Assembly (NCBI RefSeq): GCF_021533835.1
Contig: NZ_JAKFYQ010000003.1
Span: 248,001 to 312,000 of the forward strand
Direction of reading: 5' to 3'
Origin: Synechococcus sp. Nb3U1
GTDB lineage: Bacteria; Cyanobacteriota; Cyanobacteriia; Thermostichales; Thermostichaceae
Length of the DNA: 64,000 nt
Part shown: positions 49,571 through 58,723 of the stretch, piece after piece
Position numbering within the stretch: position 1 is the first letter of the stretch
How the letters are laid out: every line of letters starts with the position of its first letter
The notes under the pieces: generated by a model
What the model was told of the DNA's origin: nothing
What the model saw: the letters and a program-made list of their open reading frames with translations, nothing else
Database searches by the model: none
Position numbers and translations under genes: made by a program

Positions 49571-50755
49571 CTAAACCTCCTGCACAGTTAAAAGTCGGGA
49601 TCCGACCAATCGTTGTAGCCAAGGGGTGAGGAATTCCCGGTTTGCCAATTGTTGCTGGGGATCCTGAGTTTCTAGGGGAAAAGGAGCTAGGGCGCGCAAG
49701 GCAGCGGTGGTGACACAAAACATGGATTTCTGAAAGCTTAAACAGATTTTTACCCGCAGATCATCTTCTCCCCGCAGGCTACGGCGATAGTGTTCCCGTA
49801 AATAGGGGGGCAAATGCCGCATCATATCCTGCATCAGCAGGGTGGGTGGGATCCCAGCACTGCCCACTGGCAGCGGATCCGCATACAATGCCCCATAGGC
49901 AAAATCCGCCTGTTCCTCCGGGATCTGCCCGGCCTGGGCATTGTAAGACAGGGTACCCATGAAGGGAAACGAGCGGAAGAACACCGCCTCCACGTAGGGA
50001 ATGGCGGTATCCGGCAGGAAGGTCAGCCCCACCGACTGCGGGATCACCTCATGGCGTTGACCCCAAATGCGCGGGGCATAAGTAATCGGTTTGTCAGCAG
50101 CATCCACCAACCCCTGCTGCACATGGGCCACCACATCGGTAATGGTCAGGTGAGGTTCCGTCTCGTAGCGCTTGGCCAAAGCCAAGAACAGATCGCTCAT
50201 CACCCGCCAGAACTGGCCCAAACCGCTGTACATGGCCAGCATCCGCACCTGTTCCAGACCAAAATCGGGGAAGAACAGCCCCAAGCCCCGCAAAAAAGGG
50301 TTGAACTGGATCTTGGCTCGAATGGCGGCCTTGGCCCGTTCGATAAACTCCGGCGTATCCAGATGGGCATCCAAACCGCCCCCCCCATGCCAAAGCATGG
50401 CCTTCATGCAGTATTCAGCAAACTCGTAGTTGATGCGGTCATGCCAAAGGTAACGCAGCCACTTGCCAGGGGTAATCTCGCCATTGAAATACTTAAAGGC
50501 TGGGAACAGCTCCAGAAATTGGTGGTCGGCGATGAAGATCAAATTGCGGGAATAGGCATCCAACACCTCCCCGTAGCTGTGGAGGATCCCGATCACCTCC
50601 AGACGGTTGATCAGCGAATCCGGCAGCAGGGCACCCCCCGCCTCCAAGCGCTGCAAAATCGGGCGAATCCGCACCTGATCCAACGGATCCAGACCCACCA
50701 GCAGAAAACAGGAGGGAGAAAGAGAAGAGCCATCACGAGGCAAAGTGGAAGTCAT
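49571..50755 (-). CDS. chpX: CO2 hydration protein (ChpX/ChpY; CupA/CupB family)
   Basis: 394 residues, soluble, no signal. The family is recognised from the position behind ndhF-ndhD and from blocks such as KYFNGEITPGKWLRYLWHDRINYEFAEYCMKAMLWHGGGGLD and QVRMLAMYSGLGQFWRVMSDLF (in pieces). The protein joins the specialised NDH-1 complex at the thylakoid and hydrates CO2 to bicarbonate using redox energy. The length fits the constitutive ChpX (CupB) form rather than the longer ChpY (CupA) as I remember them; the symbol is therefore tentative. No cupS gene follows: the IS630 island lies beyond its stop. It starts 56 bases after ndhD. Confidence 0.82.
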   Translation of the reverse strand: MTSTLPRDGSSLSPSCFLLVGLDPLDQVRIRPILQRLEAGGALLPDSLINRLEVIGILHSYGEVLDAYSRNLIFIADHQFLELFPAFKYFNGEITPGKWLRYLWHDRINYEFAEYCMKAMLWHGGGGLDAHLDTPEFIERAKAAIRAKIQFNPFLRGLGLFFPDFGLEQVRMLAMYSGLGQFWRVMSDLFLALAKRYETEPHLTITDVVAHVQQGLVDAADKPITYAPRIWGQRHEVIPQSVGLTFLPDTAIPYVEAVFFRSFPFMGTLSYNAQAGQIPEEQADFAYGALYADPLPVGSAGIPPTLLMQDMMRHLPPYLREHYRRSLRGEDDLRVKICLSFQKSMFCVTTAALRALAPFPLETQDPQQQLANREFLTPWLQRLVGSRLLTVQEV

Positions 50756-50799
50756 GGGAGGAAGGAAGCATCAACAATCAGCCAAAAATCAAACTAAAA

Positions 50800-50819
50800 A
50801 TTCAAAGCCATTCAAAGCA
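50800..50819. repeat. 10-bp tandem duplication at the ndhD stop
   Basis: ATTCAAAGCC (50800-50809) and ATTCAAAGCA (50810-50819) match at 9 of 10 positions. The complement of the TGA stop of ndhD is at 50812-50814, in the second unit. Confidence 0.85.
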
Positions 50820-52320
50820 AAGTTGGATGACCTACATCGCTCACCGGGGCAAGCACCACCGCTGTTGAGGCCGGATCCAGGATATGAACCATCGTCGGCT
50901 CTACCCAGCCCGTCACCCAGGCCGGTTGCAACCCCAGCAGCACCACGATCACCGCCAACACCGCCGCTGGCAACCGTTCCCCCAAGCGTCGCCGGGGCAT
51001 AGCAATCGCGACATCGGATAGACGGCCAAAGAAAGCGCGGTTCACCATCAGCAGGAAATAAGCTGCCGTCAGACCCGTCCCGATCATGCACAGCAGGGTC
51101 TGCAAGGGGAACACCGGAAAGCTGCCGCGAAAGACGATGAACTCGGCGATAAAGCCCACCATACCCGGCGTGCCGCCGCTGGCCATCACCCCCAACACCA
51201 TCAAACTGCCGATCAACGGTAAGCCCCGCTCTGGATTGAGCAAGCCCTCTAGCAGCTTCAGATCTCGTGTGCCGGTGTTGGTGTAAACCGCCCCCACCAA
51301 CAGAAACAGCAGCGCCGAGATCAGACCGTGGCTGATCATTTGAAAGATAGATCCCACCAAAGCCAGAGGAGTGGCCGCCGCCGCCGCTAGCAAAATGTAG
51401 CCCATATGGGCAATCGAGCTGTAGGCCACCAACTTCTTCATATCCTGCTGCACCAGGGCATTGAAGGAGCCGTACAGCACGTTCACCACCGCCAAACCCG
51501 CCAACCACGGCCCCGCCTGCTCCCAGGCATCCGGCAACAGCTGCAAGCCAAAGCGCAACAGGCCATAGGTGCCCAATTTCAGCAGCAACCCTGCCAAGAG
51601 CACAGAAATAGGGGTGGAAGCCTCCACGTGCCCATCCGGCAGCCAAGTATGAAAAGGCACCAAGGGGATTTTAATGGCCAATCCCAACAAAATCGGGATC
51701 AACAACAAGCTCTGCTGTACCAAGGGCAGGGGATGAGCCTGCAACACCGCGTAGGTGAAGCTGTTGGTATCACTCAGCCAACTGAGGCCAAAGAAGCCAA
51801 TCAAAAGCAGGATCCCGGATAGGGCCGTATACACCAAAAATTTGGTGGCCGCATAGGTGCGGCGTGGCCCGCCCCAGATGGCAATGAGCAAATAAAGCGG
51901 GATCAGCTCGATCTCATAAAACAGGAAAAACAGCAGTAAGTTCTGCGCCAAAAAGGCCCCTGCCACTGCCGCCGCCAACATCAACAACAGACTGTAATAA
52001 AGGCGAGGCCGCTCCACTTTGCCACTAGCCCAAATGGCGATTAGCACCAGCAAGCCATTCATCACCACTAAAGGTAAGGAAATACCATCCACCCCTAACT
52101 CGTAGATCAAGCCCAATTGCGGGATCCAAGGCACCGTCTCCGCCAGTTGCAAAGATCCCAGACTGGGATCAAATTGCAGCAACAACCCCATACTCAGGCC
52201 GAACAAAATCAGCCCAAACGTTAGGGCTAATGTTCGATGGATCTGCCGATCCAATTGCTCCGGGATCAACCCAATCACCGCTGCCCCCAGCAATGGGATC
52301 CCGATCAATAGGCTTAACAT
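50812..52320 (-). CDS. ndhD: NAD(P)H-quinone oxidoreductase subunit D-type, CO2-uptake NDH-1
   Basis: 502 residues with about 14 membrane segments of the proton-translocating antiporter-like family. Clear parts are LIYELGVDGISLPLVVMNGLL, the LVPFHTWLPDGHVEASTPISVLLAGLLLKLGTYG region with the conserved Lys and Glu, and QQDMKKLVAYSSIAHMGY. It lies between ndhF and chp, so it is the ndhD3/ndhD4 type, part of CO2-uptake complexes rather than of respiratory NDH-1. Which of the two cannot be decided by eye. Confidence 0.93.
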   Translation of the reverse strand: MLSLLIGIPLLGAAVIGLIPEQLDRQIHRTLALTFGLILFGLSMGLLLQFDPSLGSLQLAETVPWIPQLGLIYELGVDGISLPLVVMNGLLVLIAIWASGKVERPRLYYSLLLMLAAAVAGAFLAQNLLLFFLFYEIELIPLYLLIAIWGGPRRTYAATKFLVYTALSGILLLIGFFGLSWLSDTNSFTYAVLQAHPLPLVQQSLLLIPILLGLAIKIPLVPFHTWLPDGHVEASTPISVLLAGLLLKLGTYGLLRFGLQLLPDAWEQAGPWLAGLAVVNVLYGSFNALVQQDMKKLVAYSSIAHMGYILLAAAAATPLALVGSIFQMISHGLISALLFLLVGAVYTNTGTRDLKLLEGLLNPERGLPLIGSLMVLGVMASGGTPGMVGFIAEFIVFRGSFPVFPLQTLLCMIGTGLTAAYFLLMVNRAFFGRLSDVAIAMPRRRLGERLPAAVLAVIVVLLGLQPAWVTGWVEPTMVHILDPASTAVVLAPVSDVGHPTLL

Positions 52321-52451
52321 TCTTCTCTCCTAGCCAATCGCACCCTCACCACAAAACCTCTGCTAATTGCAAGTCTGAAATGTTCTGATATGTTTTGATC
52401 CCGAGTTAACGCCCTCAAGTCGAAGCTAAAGGTAAAGCCACTGCTCATTCT

Positions 52452-54344
52452 TTAGGCCAACCCCAAGCCAGGAGAGCGCATCAACCAGGTCACCACCACC
52501 ACCACCCCAATCAAAATCAGCAGCACATACAGTTGCATCCGCCCTGACAAGGTGTACTTCAAGGTTTCGCCACTAAATAAAAAGGCCAAGCTCACCCCGT
52601 TCACCAAGCCATCCACCCAGTTGCGGTCGAGCCATTCCAACCCCCGCGAGAGGGCACTGACCGGCTGCACCACCAGGGCTTGATATAACCGCCCTGTATA
52701 AAAGTCGTAGGCCAGCAGATCTTGCACCTCCGGCCAGGGGAGATGCAGCATCCGTTTGCCCCCCCAGTACAGCCAGCCGCCCACACCCGCTCCCACCGCA
52801 CCGGAGAGAACCAGCAAGGCTGCCATTAGCTTCAATTTGGGGATCCACCCCGGATAGAGCTGCCAGTGCCAGAGCAGCCAGGGCATGAGCAGGGTTTGCA
52901 CCGCCAGGATCCCCATTGGCAAAGCCATCAACCAGCCCACCTCCGGCGCACGGCGGGTCTTGGGCTGTATGGATCCCTGAAATACTAGGCCAAACACCCG
53001 CATCAGGTTTAGGGCAGTGAGGCCATTCACCAACAGCAGCACCCCCACTAAGGCCGGTTGCAAAACGCTATATACCAACGCTAGGCGGGCCATTGTCCAG
53101 AAGCAGCCCAGCGGCAACAGCGCTACCATTCCCAAAGATCCCACCGCAAAGGCGGTCACTGTAGCAGGCATGCGGCTGCGCAATCCCCCCAATTCCGTCA
53201 GGTTCTGGGTTGCAGTGGTGTAGATGATGGATCCCACCCCCGTAAATAGCAATGCTTTGGCCATGCCGTGCATCAACAACAGCTCCAGCGCCAAATCCGG
53301 CTGCTGCATCCCTACAGCTACGAACACCAAGCCCAAGTAGGCACTCGTGGAATAGGAAAAGGTGCGTTTGATATCAATTTGCGCCAGCGCCACCAGGGAT
53401 CCGCCAATCGCCGTAACCGTACCGATAGTAACCAAAAAGCCATCCGTAATCGGGGAGAGAGCCAAAAGGGGTTGCAGTTTAATCAGCACAAAAGCCCCGC
53501 AGGCCACCACCACCGAGTTGCGCATAATTGAGGCCGGGTTTGGCCCCTCCATCGCCTCATCCAACCACAGGTGCAGCGGAAATTGCGCACATTTTCCCAG
53601 TGGCCCCGCCATCAAAGCCAACCCCATCAAGGCCGCCCAAGTGGGCTCCAAGCTGGCCGTCGCCGCCCAATCCCGCAAATCGGAAAACGTCAAAGCCCCC
53701 GAGAAATTGGAAACCGCCACCACCCCCATCAGCAGCAGCAGATCCCCTACCCGCTTGGTTAAAAAGGCATCCCGCGCCGCCGTCACCACCAAGGGCTGGG
53801 CGTACCAGAAGCCCACTAACAGATAGGTAGACAAAGTGAGCATCTCCAGCAGCGCGTAGCTCAAAAACAGCGAATCACTAATCGCAATGCCAGTGAGAGC
53901 TCCCTCAAAAAAGCCCATCAACGCCGAAAAGCGCCCCAGCCCCCAGTCTTTATCCAAGTAGCCGAGAGCGTAGATCTGCGCCAACAAACTGAGACCGCTG
54001 ATCCAGACCACTGCCCCCATGGTGATGGGAGAGATTTCTAGGGACAGGGACAAATCTAGATCCGCCACCTGAAACCAGGGATAGTCCACGATGTAAGGAG
54101 CATGACCCCACACCTGCTGCAGCACCAAGGCACCGTGGGCCAGAGCCACCAAAGTCAGCGAAATGTTGATGTAGGCCGCTGGACGAGGGCCACGGCGCTT
54201 GACCCATCCTGTCGCCCAGGGAGTGGCCAAGGCTGCCCCCGCTAACCCGTAGGAGGGGATCCACCAACTGCTCTCTAATAAAACACTGCCTGACATTCGT
54301 TTGTTAAGAAACTTTTTAATTGTTTTGATCACCGTTTTGATCAC
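52452..54344 (-). CDS. ndhF: NAD(P)H-quinone oxidoreductase subunit F-type, CO2-uptake NDH-1
   Basis: 630 residues, antiporter-like with about 16 membrane segments. Landmarks are LGYLDKDWGLGRFSALMGFFEG, FPLHLWLDEAMEGPNPASIMRNS and the IDIKRTFSYSTSAYLGLVFVAVG repeat, and a long C-terminal lateral helix. The order ndhF-ndhD-chp marks the CO2-uptake form (NDH-1 MS or MS'). GTG at 54344 has AAGG six bases upstream; an ATG at 54296 (SGSVLLESSWW) would remove 16 residues, most of which come from a 12-bp duplication. It follows the LpxB-related gene by 22 bases on the same strand. Confidence 0.93.
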   Translation of the reverse strand: MIKTVIKTIKKFLNKRMSGSVLLESSWWIPSYGLAGAALATPWATGWVKRRGPRPAAYINISLTLVALAHGALVLQQVWGHAPYIVDYPWFQVADLDLSLSLEISPITMGAVVWISGLSLLAQIYALGYLDKDWGLGRFSALMGFFEGALTGIAISDSLFLSYALLEMLTLSTYLLVGFWYAQPLVVTAARDAFLTKRVGDLLLLMGVVAVSNFSGALTFSDLRDWAATASLEPTWAALMGLALMAGPLGKCAQFPLHLWLDEAMEGPNPASIMRNSVVVACGAFVLIKLQPLLALSPITDGFLVTIGTVTAIGGSLVALAQIDIKRTFSYSTSAYLGLVFVAVGMQQPDLALELLLMHGMAKALLFTGVGSIIYTTATQNLTELGGLRSRMPATVTAFAVGSLGMVALLPLGCFWTMARLALVYSVLQPALVGVLLLVNGLTALNLMRVFGLVFQGSIQPKTRRAPEVGWLMALPMGILAVQTLLMPWLLWHWQLYPGWIPKLKLMAALLVLSGAVGAGVGGWLYWGGKRMLHLPWPEVQDLLAYDFYTGRLYQALVVQPVSALSRGLEWLDRNWVDGLVNGVSLAFLFSGETLKYTLSGRMQLYVLLILIGVVVVVTWLMRSPGLGLA

Positions 54345-54345
54345 T
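54322..54345. repeat. 12-bp tandem duplication at the ndhF start
   Basis: GTTTTGATCACC (54322-54333) and GTTTTGATCACT (54334-54345) match at 11 of 12 positions. Read on the minus strand it encodes two copies of an Ile-Lys-Thr element at the proposed N-terminus. Being a multiple of three, it is in frame. Confidence 0.88.
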
Positions 54346-54366
54346 ATATACCTTGTCCGGTCGGCC

Positions 54367-55572
54367 TCAAACTTGGGCCAAATCTCTCATTAGCCAGACT
54401 TGTATTTGAGCTGCGATGCGCTGAGCAGCACCAGGGGCTCCCATGCGTTGGCGTCCGTGAGCTTGCAGATGTGCGGTGTAGGTGGGATCGGTGGCCAAGC
54501 GCTCTAGAAGCTGGCGAAGTAACGTGGGGGCGTGCTCCACAGACGTGAGGTGAACCGCGGATCCCAGCAGGCGAGTTTGGGCTTCGGCAAAACGGGGGGT
54601 AAATTGTGGCCCTTCTCCCGGCAGCGTCATCACCGGCTTGCCTAGGCCTACGCATTGCTCCGTTGCGGTTCCGGCCATGGCCAGCACTATGGTGGCTCGT
54701 TGCGCGCAGGCGCCGAAATCTGTGCAGATGAGGGGCATATCACGTCGTTGCGGCGGGATCCAGGCCTGAAGTTGGGCTGGCTCTAGGTTGGGGCTGAGGG
54801 CGGCATAGACCTGAATCTCGGGTGGGATCCCCTGCACCACCTGCATCATCAAGGCCCAGTTGCGATAGGCTTCCGGCGGACGGGATCCGGGTAGCAGCAA
54901 CAACGCCGGTCGGTTCGGATCCAGCGGCAAGTCCCTTTGTGCATCCAGCCCATCCATCATCGGGTTGCCCAGGTAAAAGGTTCTCAATCCGCGTTTGTAC
55001 AGGGCGGTGGTCGTCAGTTCATCCCGCAGAAAGGATCCGCGACAGCGCTCTCGACCCATCAACCAGCGTTCCCAGGGCAAATAATCAGAAACCTGCTTTG
55101 CAAACGGGATCCAGGCTGGGTGATAGGGGCCTTGTTCATCCCGCCAGTAGTAATCCGACTTGGCCGTACCCACAAACCCATAGGGGATACCGCTCCACCA
55201 AGCCATCAGCAAGGGCACGATATCCCCCACCGCCAACATCAGATCCGTCTGAGGAGCTTCTTTCCGGATCACTGCCAGTTGTCGCCCTGTTAACCCCAGT
55301 AACCCTCCCCGCAGATCTCGCCACAGCTGCCGCCAATCCTGATAGATAAACCCTCCCGAGGGCATCACCTGAGGAGTTGCCAAAATCGGGATCCCTTGAC
55401 GCACATAAGCTTTTCCTTCCCCCACAATCGGCAGGGCCCGCACTTGGATCCCCAACTGCACAAGGGCAAGAGCAATCCGACTAGCCACCTCATCTTCCCC
55501 GTGTCCATTGCTCAGACACAGCACCCGCGGCGGATCCAATCGGGATCTAGGCTGAATCGAGAGGGATCCCAC
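54367..55572 (-). CDS. Lipid-A-disaccharide synthase-related glycosyltransferase
   Basis: 401 residues with an LpxB/MurG-like layout: N-terminal RVLCLSNGHGEDEVA, a central VGDIVPLLMAW, and a C-terminal donor-binding half with LLLLPGSRPPEAYRNW, then MAGTATEQCVGLGKPVMTLPGEGPQFT. This is the cyanobacterial lipid-A-disaccharide-synthase-related family (TIGR03492-type), distinct from true LpxB; the acceptor is unknown. GTG at 55572 is the only good start; AGGAGGA lies 15 bases upstream (55588-55594). ndhF follows after 22 bases, so a shared transcript is possible. Confidence 0.82.
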   Translation of the reverse strand: MGSLSIQPRSRLDPPRVLCLSNGHGEDEVASRIALALVQLGIQVRALPIVGEGKAYVRQGIPILATPQVMPSGGFIYQDWRQLWRDLRGGLLGLTGRQLAVIRKEAPQTDLMLAVGDIVPLLMAWWSGIPYGFVGTAKSDYYWRDEQGPYHPAWIPFAKQVSDYLPWERWLMGRERCRGSFLRDELTTTALYKRGLRTFYLGNPMMDGLDAQRDLPLDPNRPALLLLPGSRPPEAYRNWALMMQVVQGIPPEIQVYAALSPNLEPAQLQAWIPPQRRDMPLICTDFGACAQRATIVLAMAGTATEQCVGLGKPVMTLPGEGPQFTPRFAEAQTRLLGSAVHLTSVEHAPTLLRQLLERLATDPTYTAHLQAHGRQRMGAPGAAQRIAAQIQVWLMRDLAQV

Positions 55573-55628
55573 ATGACACCAGAAATCTCCTCCTAAAATA
55601 GAGCCAATCTGAGAGCGGAACTGAGGAG

Positions 55629-55961
55629 ATGATCCGAAATGAGCGACAACGGGCCGAGTTCATCGCGGCAGTAGAAACCCTCCACCTAGAGGGCCCTTAT
55701 TTCGTCGAGGAGCGTCTCACCCGCCATCGCGGCCCTTTTTGGCGGGCGGTGAAGGATGTGCCCGTCGGTGGCACCTGGTGGGAAATTCGCTACTTTCCCG
55801 ATTGCGAGCGTTATGCCTGGGCCTACTTGCCAGAACAGCCTAGCCCGCGAGAATTTGCTTGGGGACATACCCTAGAACAAGCGTTTCTCAACGCACTGTG
55901 GCAGCAGCCGGAGGCTCCCTCCCTAAGCTCTGCAGAAGAAAACCATTCCGATTTACAGTGA
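55629..55961 (+). CDS. Small hypothetical protein
   Basis: 110 residues, soluble, Trp/Arg/Glu-rich, with a likely alpha/beta core (GPYFVEERLTRHRGPFWRAV, then TWWEIRYFPDCERYAWAYL) and an HTLEQAFLNALW helix. I do not recognise the family. GAGGAG immediately precedes the ATG. It is divergent from the LpxB-related gene and lies 27 bases before thiE, probably in one operon. Confidence 0.68.
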   Translation: MIRNERQRAEFIAAVETLHLEGPYFVEERLTRHRGPFWRAVKDVPVGGTWWEIRYFPDCERYAWAYLPEQPSPREFAWGHTLEQAFLNALWQQPEAPSLSSAEENHSDLQ

Positions 55962-55988
55962 AGAAAGCTTTTCCCACATGAAGGGAAT

Positions 55989-57062
55989 ATGAAACCTCAG
56001 GCCATTGCCCGTATTCTTGATGTCAACCTCGATCGCGCCCGCGAGGGTTTGCGGGTACTAGAAGAATGGTTCCGCTTCGGCCTGGAGGATCCGACCCTTT
56101 CTGGCGAATGCAAAGCCATGCGTCAGGCTTTGGCCCAGTGGCACAGCGATCCCTTGCGCTTTGCCCGCGATACTCCCGCCGATCCGGGCACGCGACTCTC
56201 CCATCCCCAAGAAGAGCAGCGTCGCGATCTCAGCCATCTGTTGCAGGCCAATTGCAGCCGCGTTCAGGAAGCTCTACGAGTCTTAGAAGAGTACGGAAAA
56301 CTGGCCGAAGCTAGCCATTGGGTGGCTCCTGGCTTGGCCAAGCTGGCCCAAGACATGCGCTATCGCCTCTACGGACTGGAAAATGAACTGTTGGGGGGAT
56401 CCCTGCGGCAACGCCTTTCGGAGGCTCACCTGTATCTGGTGACCAGTCCCGTCCCCCATTGGCTAGAGGCCGTGGAAAAAGCCCTGCGCGGCGGGGTAAC
56501 CCTGGTGCAGTATCGCCAAAAAAACCTCTCCGACAGCGAAAAGCTGCGGGATCTGAAGCTGCTGCGGCAACTGTGCAACCGTTACTATGCTCTGATGATC
56601 GTCAACGACCGAGTGGATTTGGCCCTGATTAGCCAAGCCGATGGCGTTCACCTGGGGCAAACCGATTTGCCTGTCCCTTACGCCCGACAGTTGCTGGGAT
56701 CCCATAAGCTGATTGGCCTTTCTACCACCAACCCCGAAGAATTGGCCCAGGCTCTAACGGCTAGCGTAGATTACATCGGTGTAGGACCTGTCTATGCTAC
56801 CCCCACCAAAGCCGATAAGCCTGCTTCTGGGCTGGACTATGTGCGCTTAGCGGCCCAGCAGTCCCACATTCCCTGGTTTGCCATTGGTGGCATCGATACC
56901 CACAATCTGGCCCAAGTGCGGGAGGCGGGGGCCACCCGGGTAGCCGTGGTGCGTGCTTTGATGGAAGCCCCCGATCCGGCCCAAACAGCACGACTAATGT
57001 TAGGAGAATTGCTGCCCCAGGGGATCCCTGCTTTGTCTCAAATTGACCGATACCATGACTGA
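55989..57062 (+). CDS. thiE: Thiamine-phosphate synthase, long cyanobacterial form
   Basis: 357 residues. About 1-130 is a helical N-terminal extension (ARILDVNLDRAREGLRVLEEWFRF and an echo NCSRVQEALRVLEEYGK), typical of cyanobacterial ThiE. About 145-345 is the TIM-barrel ThiE domain with TLVQYRQKN, IVNDRVDLALISQADGVHLGQTDLP and VGPVYATPTKADKP. It joins hydroxymethylpyrimidine pyrophosphate and thiazole phosphate to make thiamine phosphate. The two N-terminal echo helices suggest an internal repeat. Its last eight bases overlap ycf46. Confidence 0.92.
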   Translation: MKPQAIARILDVNLDRAREGLRVLEEWFRFGLEDPTLSGECKAMRQALAQWHSDPLRFARDTPADPGTRLSHPQEEQRRDLSHLLQANCSRVQEALRVLEEYGKLAEASHWVAPGLAKLAQDMRYRLYGLENELLGGSLRQRLSEAHLYLVTSPVPHWLEAVEKALRGGVTLVQYRQKNLSDSEKLRDLKLLRQLCNRYYALMIVNDRVDLALISQADGVHLGQTDLPVPYARQLLGSHKLIGLSTTNPEELAQALTASVDYIGVGPVYATPTKADKPASGLDYVRLAAQQSHIPWFAIGGIDTHNLAQVREAGATRVAVVRALMEAPDPAQTARLMLGELLPQGIPALSQIDRYHD

Positions 57063-58704
57063 TGCCGCAAAACACCTGCCTGAGAGCGAAAGCAGGTTAA
57101 ATCTCTCCCCAAATGGGATCCCTTCGGGCCAAGCTTTGACCCACGAACCGCAAGCGCAGCTGGTCACCGCCCTTGATTTGATGATTCGGGCTCGTTACCC
57201 TCTGATTTACCTGGTTTCTCCAGAGGAGGAGCCTGCCGATGCGGTGCTGGCGCAAGTGGCCAAATGCACGGATCCCGCCCGCAAAGTGCTGATTTGGGAT
57301 CTGGTACGCGGCTGGCAGGACACCGGCGAAGATCGAGGCTCGGTCATGGCCGCCCTAGGCCGGGTGATGCGCTCTGCCCCGAGCGAAGACACCCTGTTTG
57401 TGTTGCGGGATCTGCACTACATTTTGCGCAACGCCAGCAGCGACAAAAATGCCCCCATTGTGCGCGAGCTGAAAAACCTCAGCCGTGAGCTAAAACGCAG
57501 CCGCAAGATGTTGCTCCTTCTCAGCCATACCCTAGAGATCCCCACCGATCTGGCAGAAGAGATCACCGTCGTCGATATCCCCTTGCCCAGCAGCGACGAG
57601 ATCAGCCGCCTGATCCAGCTCTATGTTGCCCCCGAGAAACTCAAACTCACCTCCCTCGCCCGCGAACAGCTGATCAAAGCCTGCCAGGGTCTGAGTCGAG
57701 AACGGATTCGCCGCGTTTTGGCCCGTGCCCTGGCGGCCAAACAAGAAGTGAACGAAGCGGATATTGATCTGGTGTTGGAGGAAAAAAAGCAGGCCATTCG
57801 CCAAACTGGCATTCTAGAGTTTTTCACCGCCCGCGAGAGCCTCAAAAGTGTGGGCGGGCTGGATAACCTGAAAGCCTGGGTGCGGGTGCGCCAAGAAGCC
57901 TTTACCGAAGAAGCACGTCGCTATGGCTTGCCCAACCCGAAGGGGGTGTTGCTGGTGGGGATCCAGGGCACCGGCAAATCCTTATCCGCCAAAACCATTG
58001 CCAACGAGTGGCGTTTGCCCTTGCTGCGGTTGGATGCAGGCCGCCTTTTCGCTGGGATCGTTGGGGAATCGGAAAGTCGCGTGCGGCAGATGATCCAACT
58101 CTCGGAGGCGATGGCTCCCTGCGTGCTCTGGATCGACGAGATTGACAAAGCTTTTGGCAATATCGCCAGTGGCGCCGATGGGGATTCTGGCACCAGTCGG
58201 CGGGTGTTTGGCAGCCTGATCACCTGGATGCAGGAGAAAACCAGCCCCGTTTTCATCGTGGCCACCGCCAACAATGTTCCCCTATTGCCGCCGGAATTGC
58301 TGCGCAAAGGCCGCTTTGATGAGATCTTTTTCTTGAACTTGCCCACCGAAGCTGAACGCAAAGAGATTTTTCGCGTCCATCTGCAGCGGTTACGCCCCAG
58401 CCGCCTGCGGGAGTTCGACCTAGGGGCTTTAGCCGCTCAGTCAGAAAACTTTAGCGGGGCGGAGATCGAACAAACGATTGTGGATGCCATGTACAACGCC
58501 TTTGGGGGCAGCGGGGGTAACAGCAGACGGGACTTCACCCAAGAGGACATTCTGCAAGCCATTGCCGAAACCGTGCCCTTGGCCTCGATCGCCCGCGACC
58601 AAATTGAGAACCTCAAGTGTTGGGCGGCCCAAGCGGGAGCCAGAACCGCCTCGCAAGATGCCAAGATACTACAGGAGATGAAACAGTGTTTTATCCCCTC
58701 CTGA
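57055..58704 (+). CDS. ycf46: AAA ATPase, Ycf46 family
   Basis: 549 residues: an N-terminal region (about 30-260) with ARYPLIYLVSPEEEPADAVL and a lid-like helical bundle, then an AAA module with Walker A GIQGTGKS near residue 305, Walker B CVLWIDEIDKAF, sensor TANN and an arginine finger in LLRKGRFDEIF. Ycf46 is conserved in cyanobacteria and red-algal plastids and has been linked to carbon dioxide use, but its substrate is not known. I prefer the ATG at 57055 to the TTG at 57043; both overlap the end of thiE, so translation is coupled. Confidence 0.92.
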   Translation: MTDAAKHLPESESRLNLSPNGIPSGQALTHEPQAQLVTALDLMIRARYPLIYLVSPEEEPADAVLAQVAKCTDPARKVLIWDLVRGWQDTGEDRGSVMAALGRVMRSAPSEDTLFVLRDLHYILRNASSDKNAPIVRELKNLSRELKRSRKMLLLLSHTLEIPTDLAEEITVVDIPLPSSDEISRLIQLYVAPEKLKLTSLAREQLIKACQGLSRERIRRVLARALAAKQEVNEADIDLVLEEKKQAIRQTGILEFFTARESLKSVGGLDNLKAWVRVRQEAFTEEARRYGLPNPKGVLLVGIQGTGKSLSAKTIANEWRLPLLRLDAGRLFAGIVGESESRVRQMIQLSEAMAPCVLWIDEIDKAFGNIASGADGDSGTSRRVFGSLITWMQEKTSPVFIVATANNVPLLPPELLRKGRFDEIFFLNLPTEAERKEIFRVHLQRLRPSRLREFDLGALAAQSENFSGAEIEQTIVDAMYNAFGGSGGNSRRDFTQEDILQAIAETVPLASIARDQIENLKCWAAQAGARTASQDAKILQEMKQCFIPS

Positions 58705-58723
58705 TACCCCCTGCAAAGCGGCA

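Larger units (their letters stand above)
43640..49597. other. Compositionally distinct island lacking the genome's GGATCC palindromes
   Basis: Between GGATCC at 43634 and the next dense run starting at 49598, I find a single GGATCC (46378-46383) in about 5.96 kb. Elsewhere in the window they occur about every 200-250 bases (eight in the first 1,020). The classic cyanobacterial HIP1 octamer GCGATCGC appears at 44387-44394, 44868-44875 and 48364-48371; outside the island I see one (40428). The intergenic DNA is AT-rich. The island proper probably begins after the dnaG stop at 44167 and ends after the IS. It contains an AI-2E-type permease, an MprF-like protein and an IS630 element. Confidence 0.75.
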
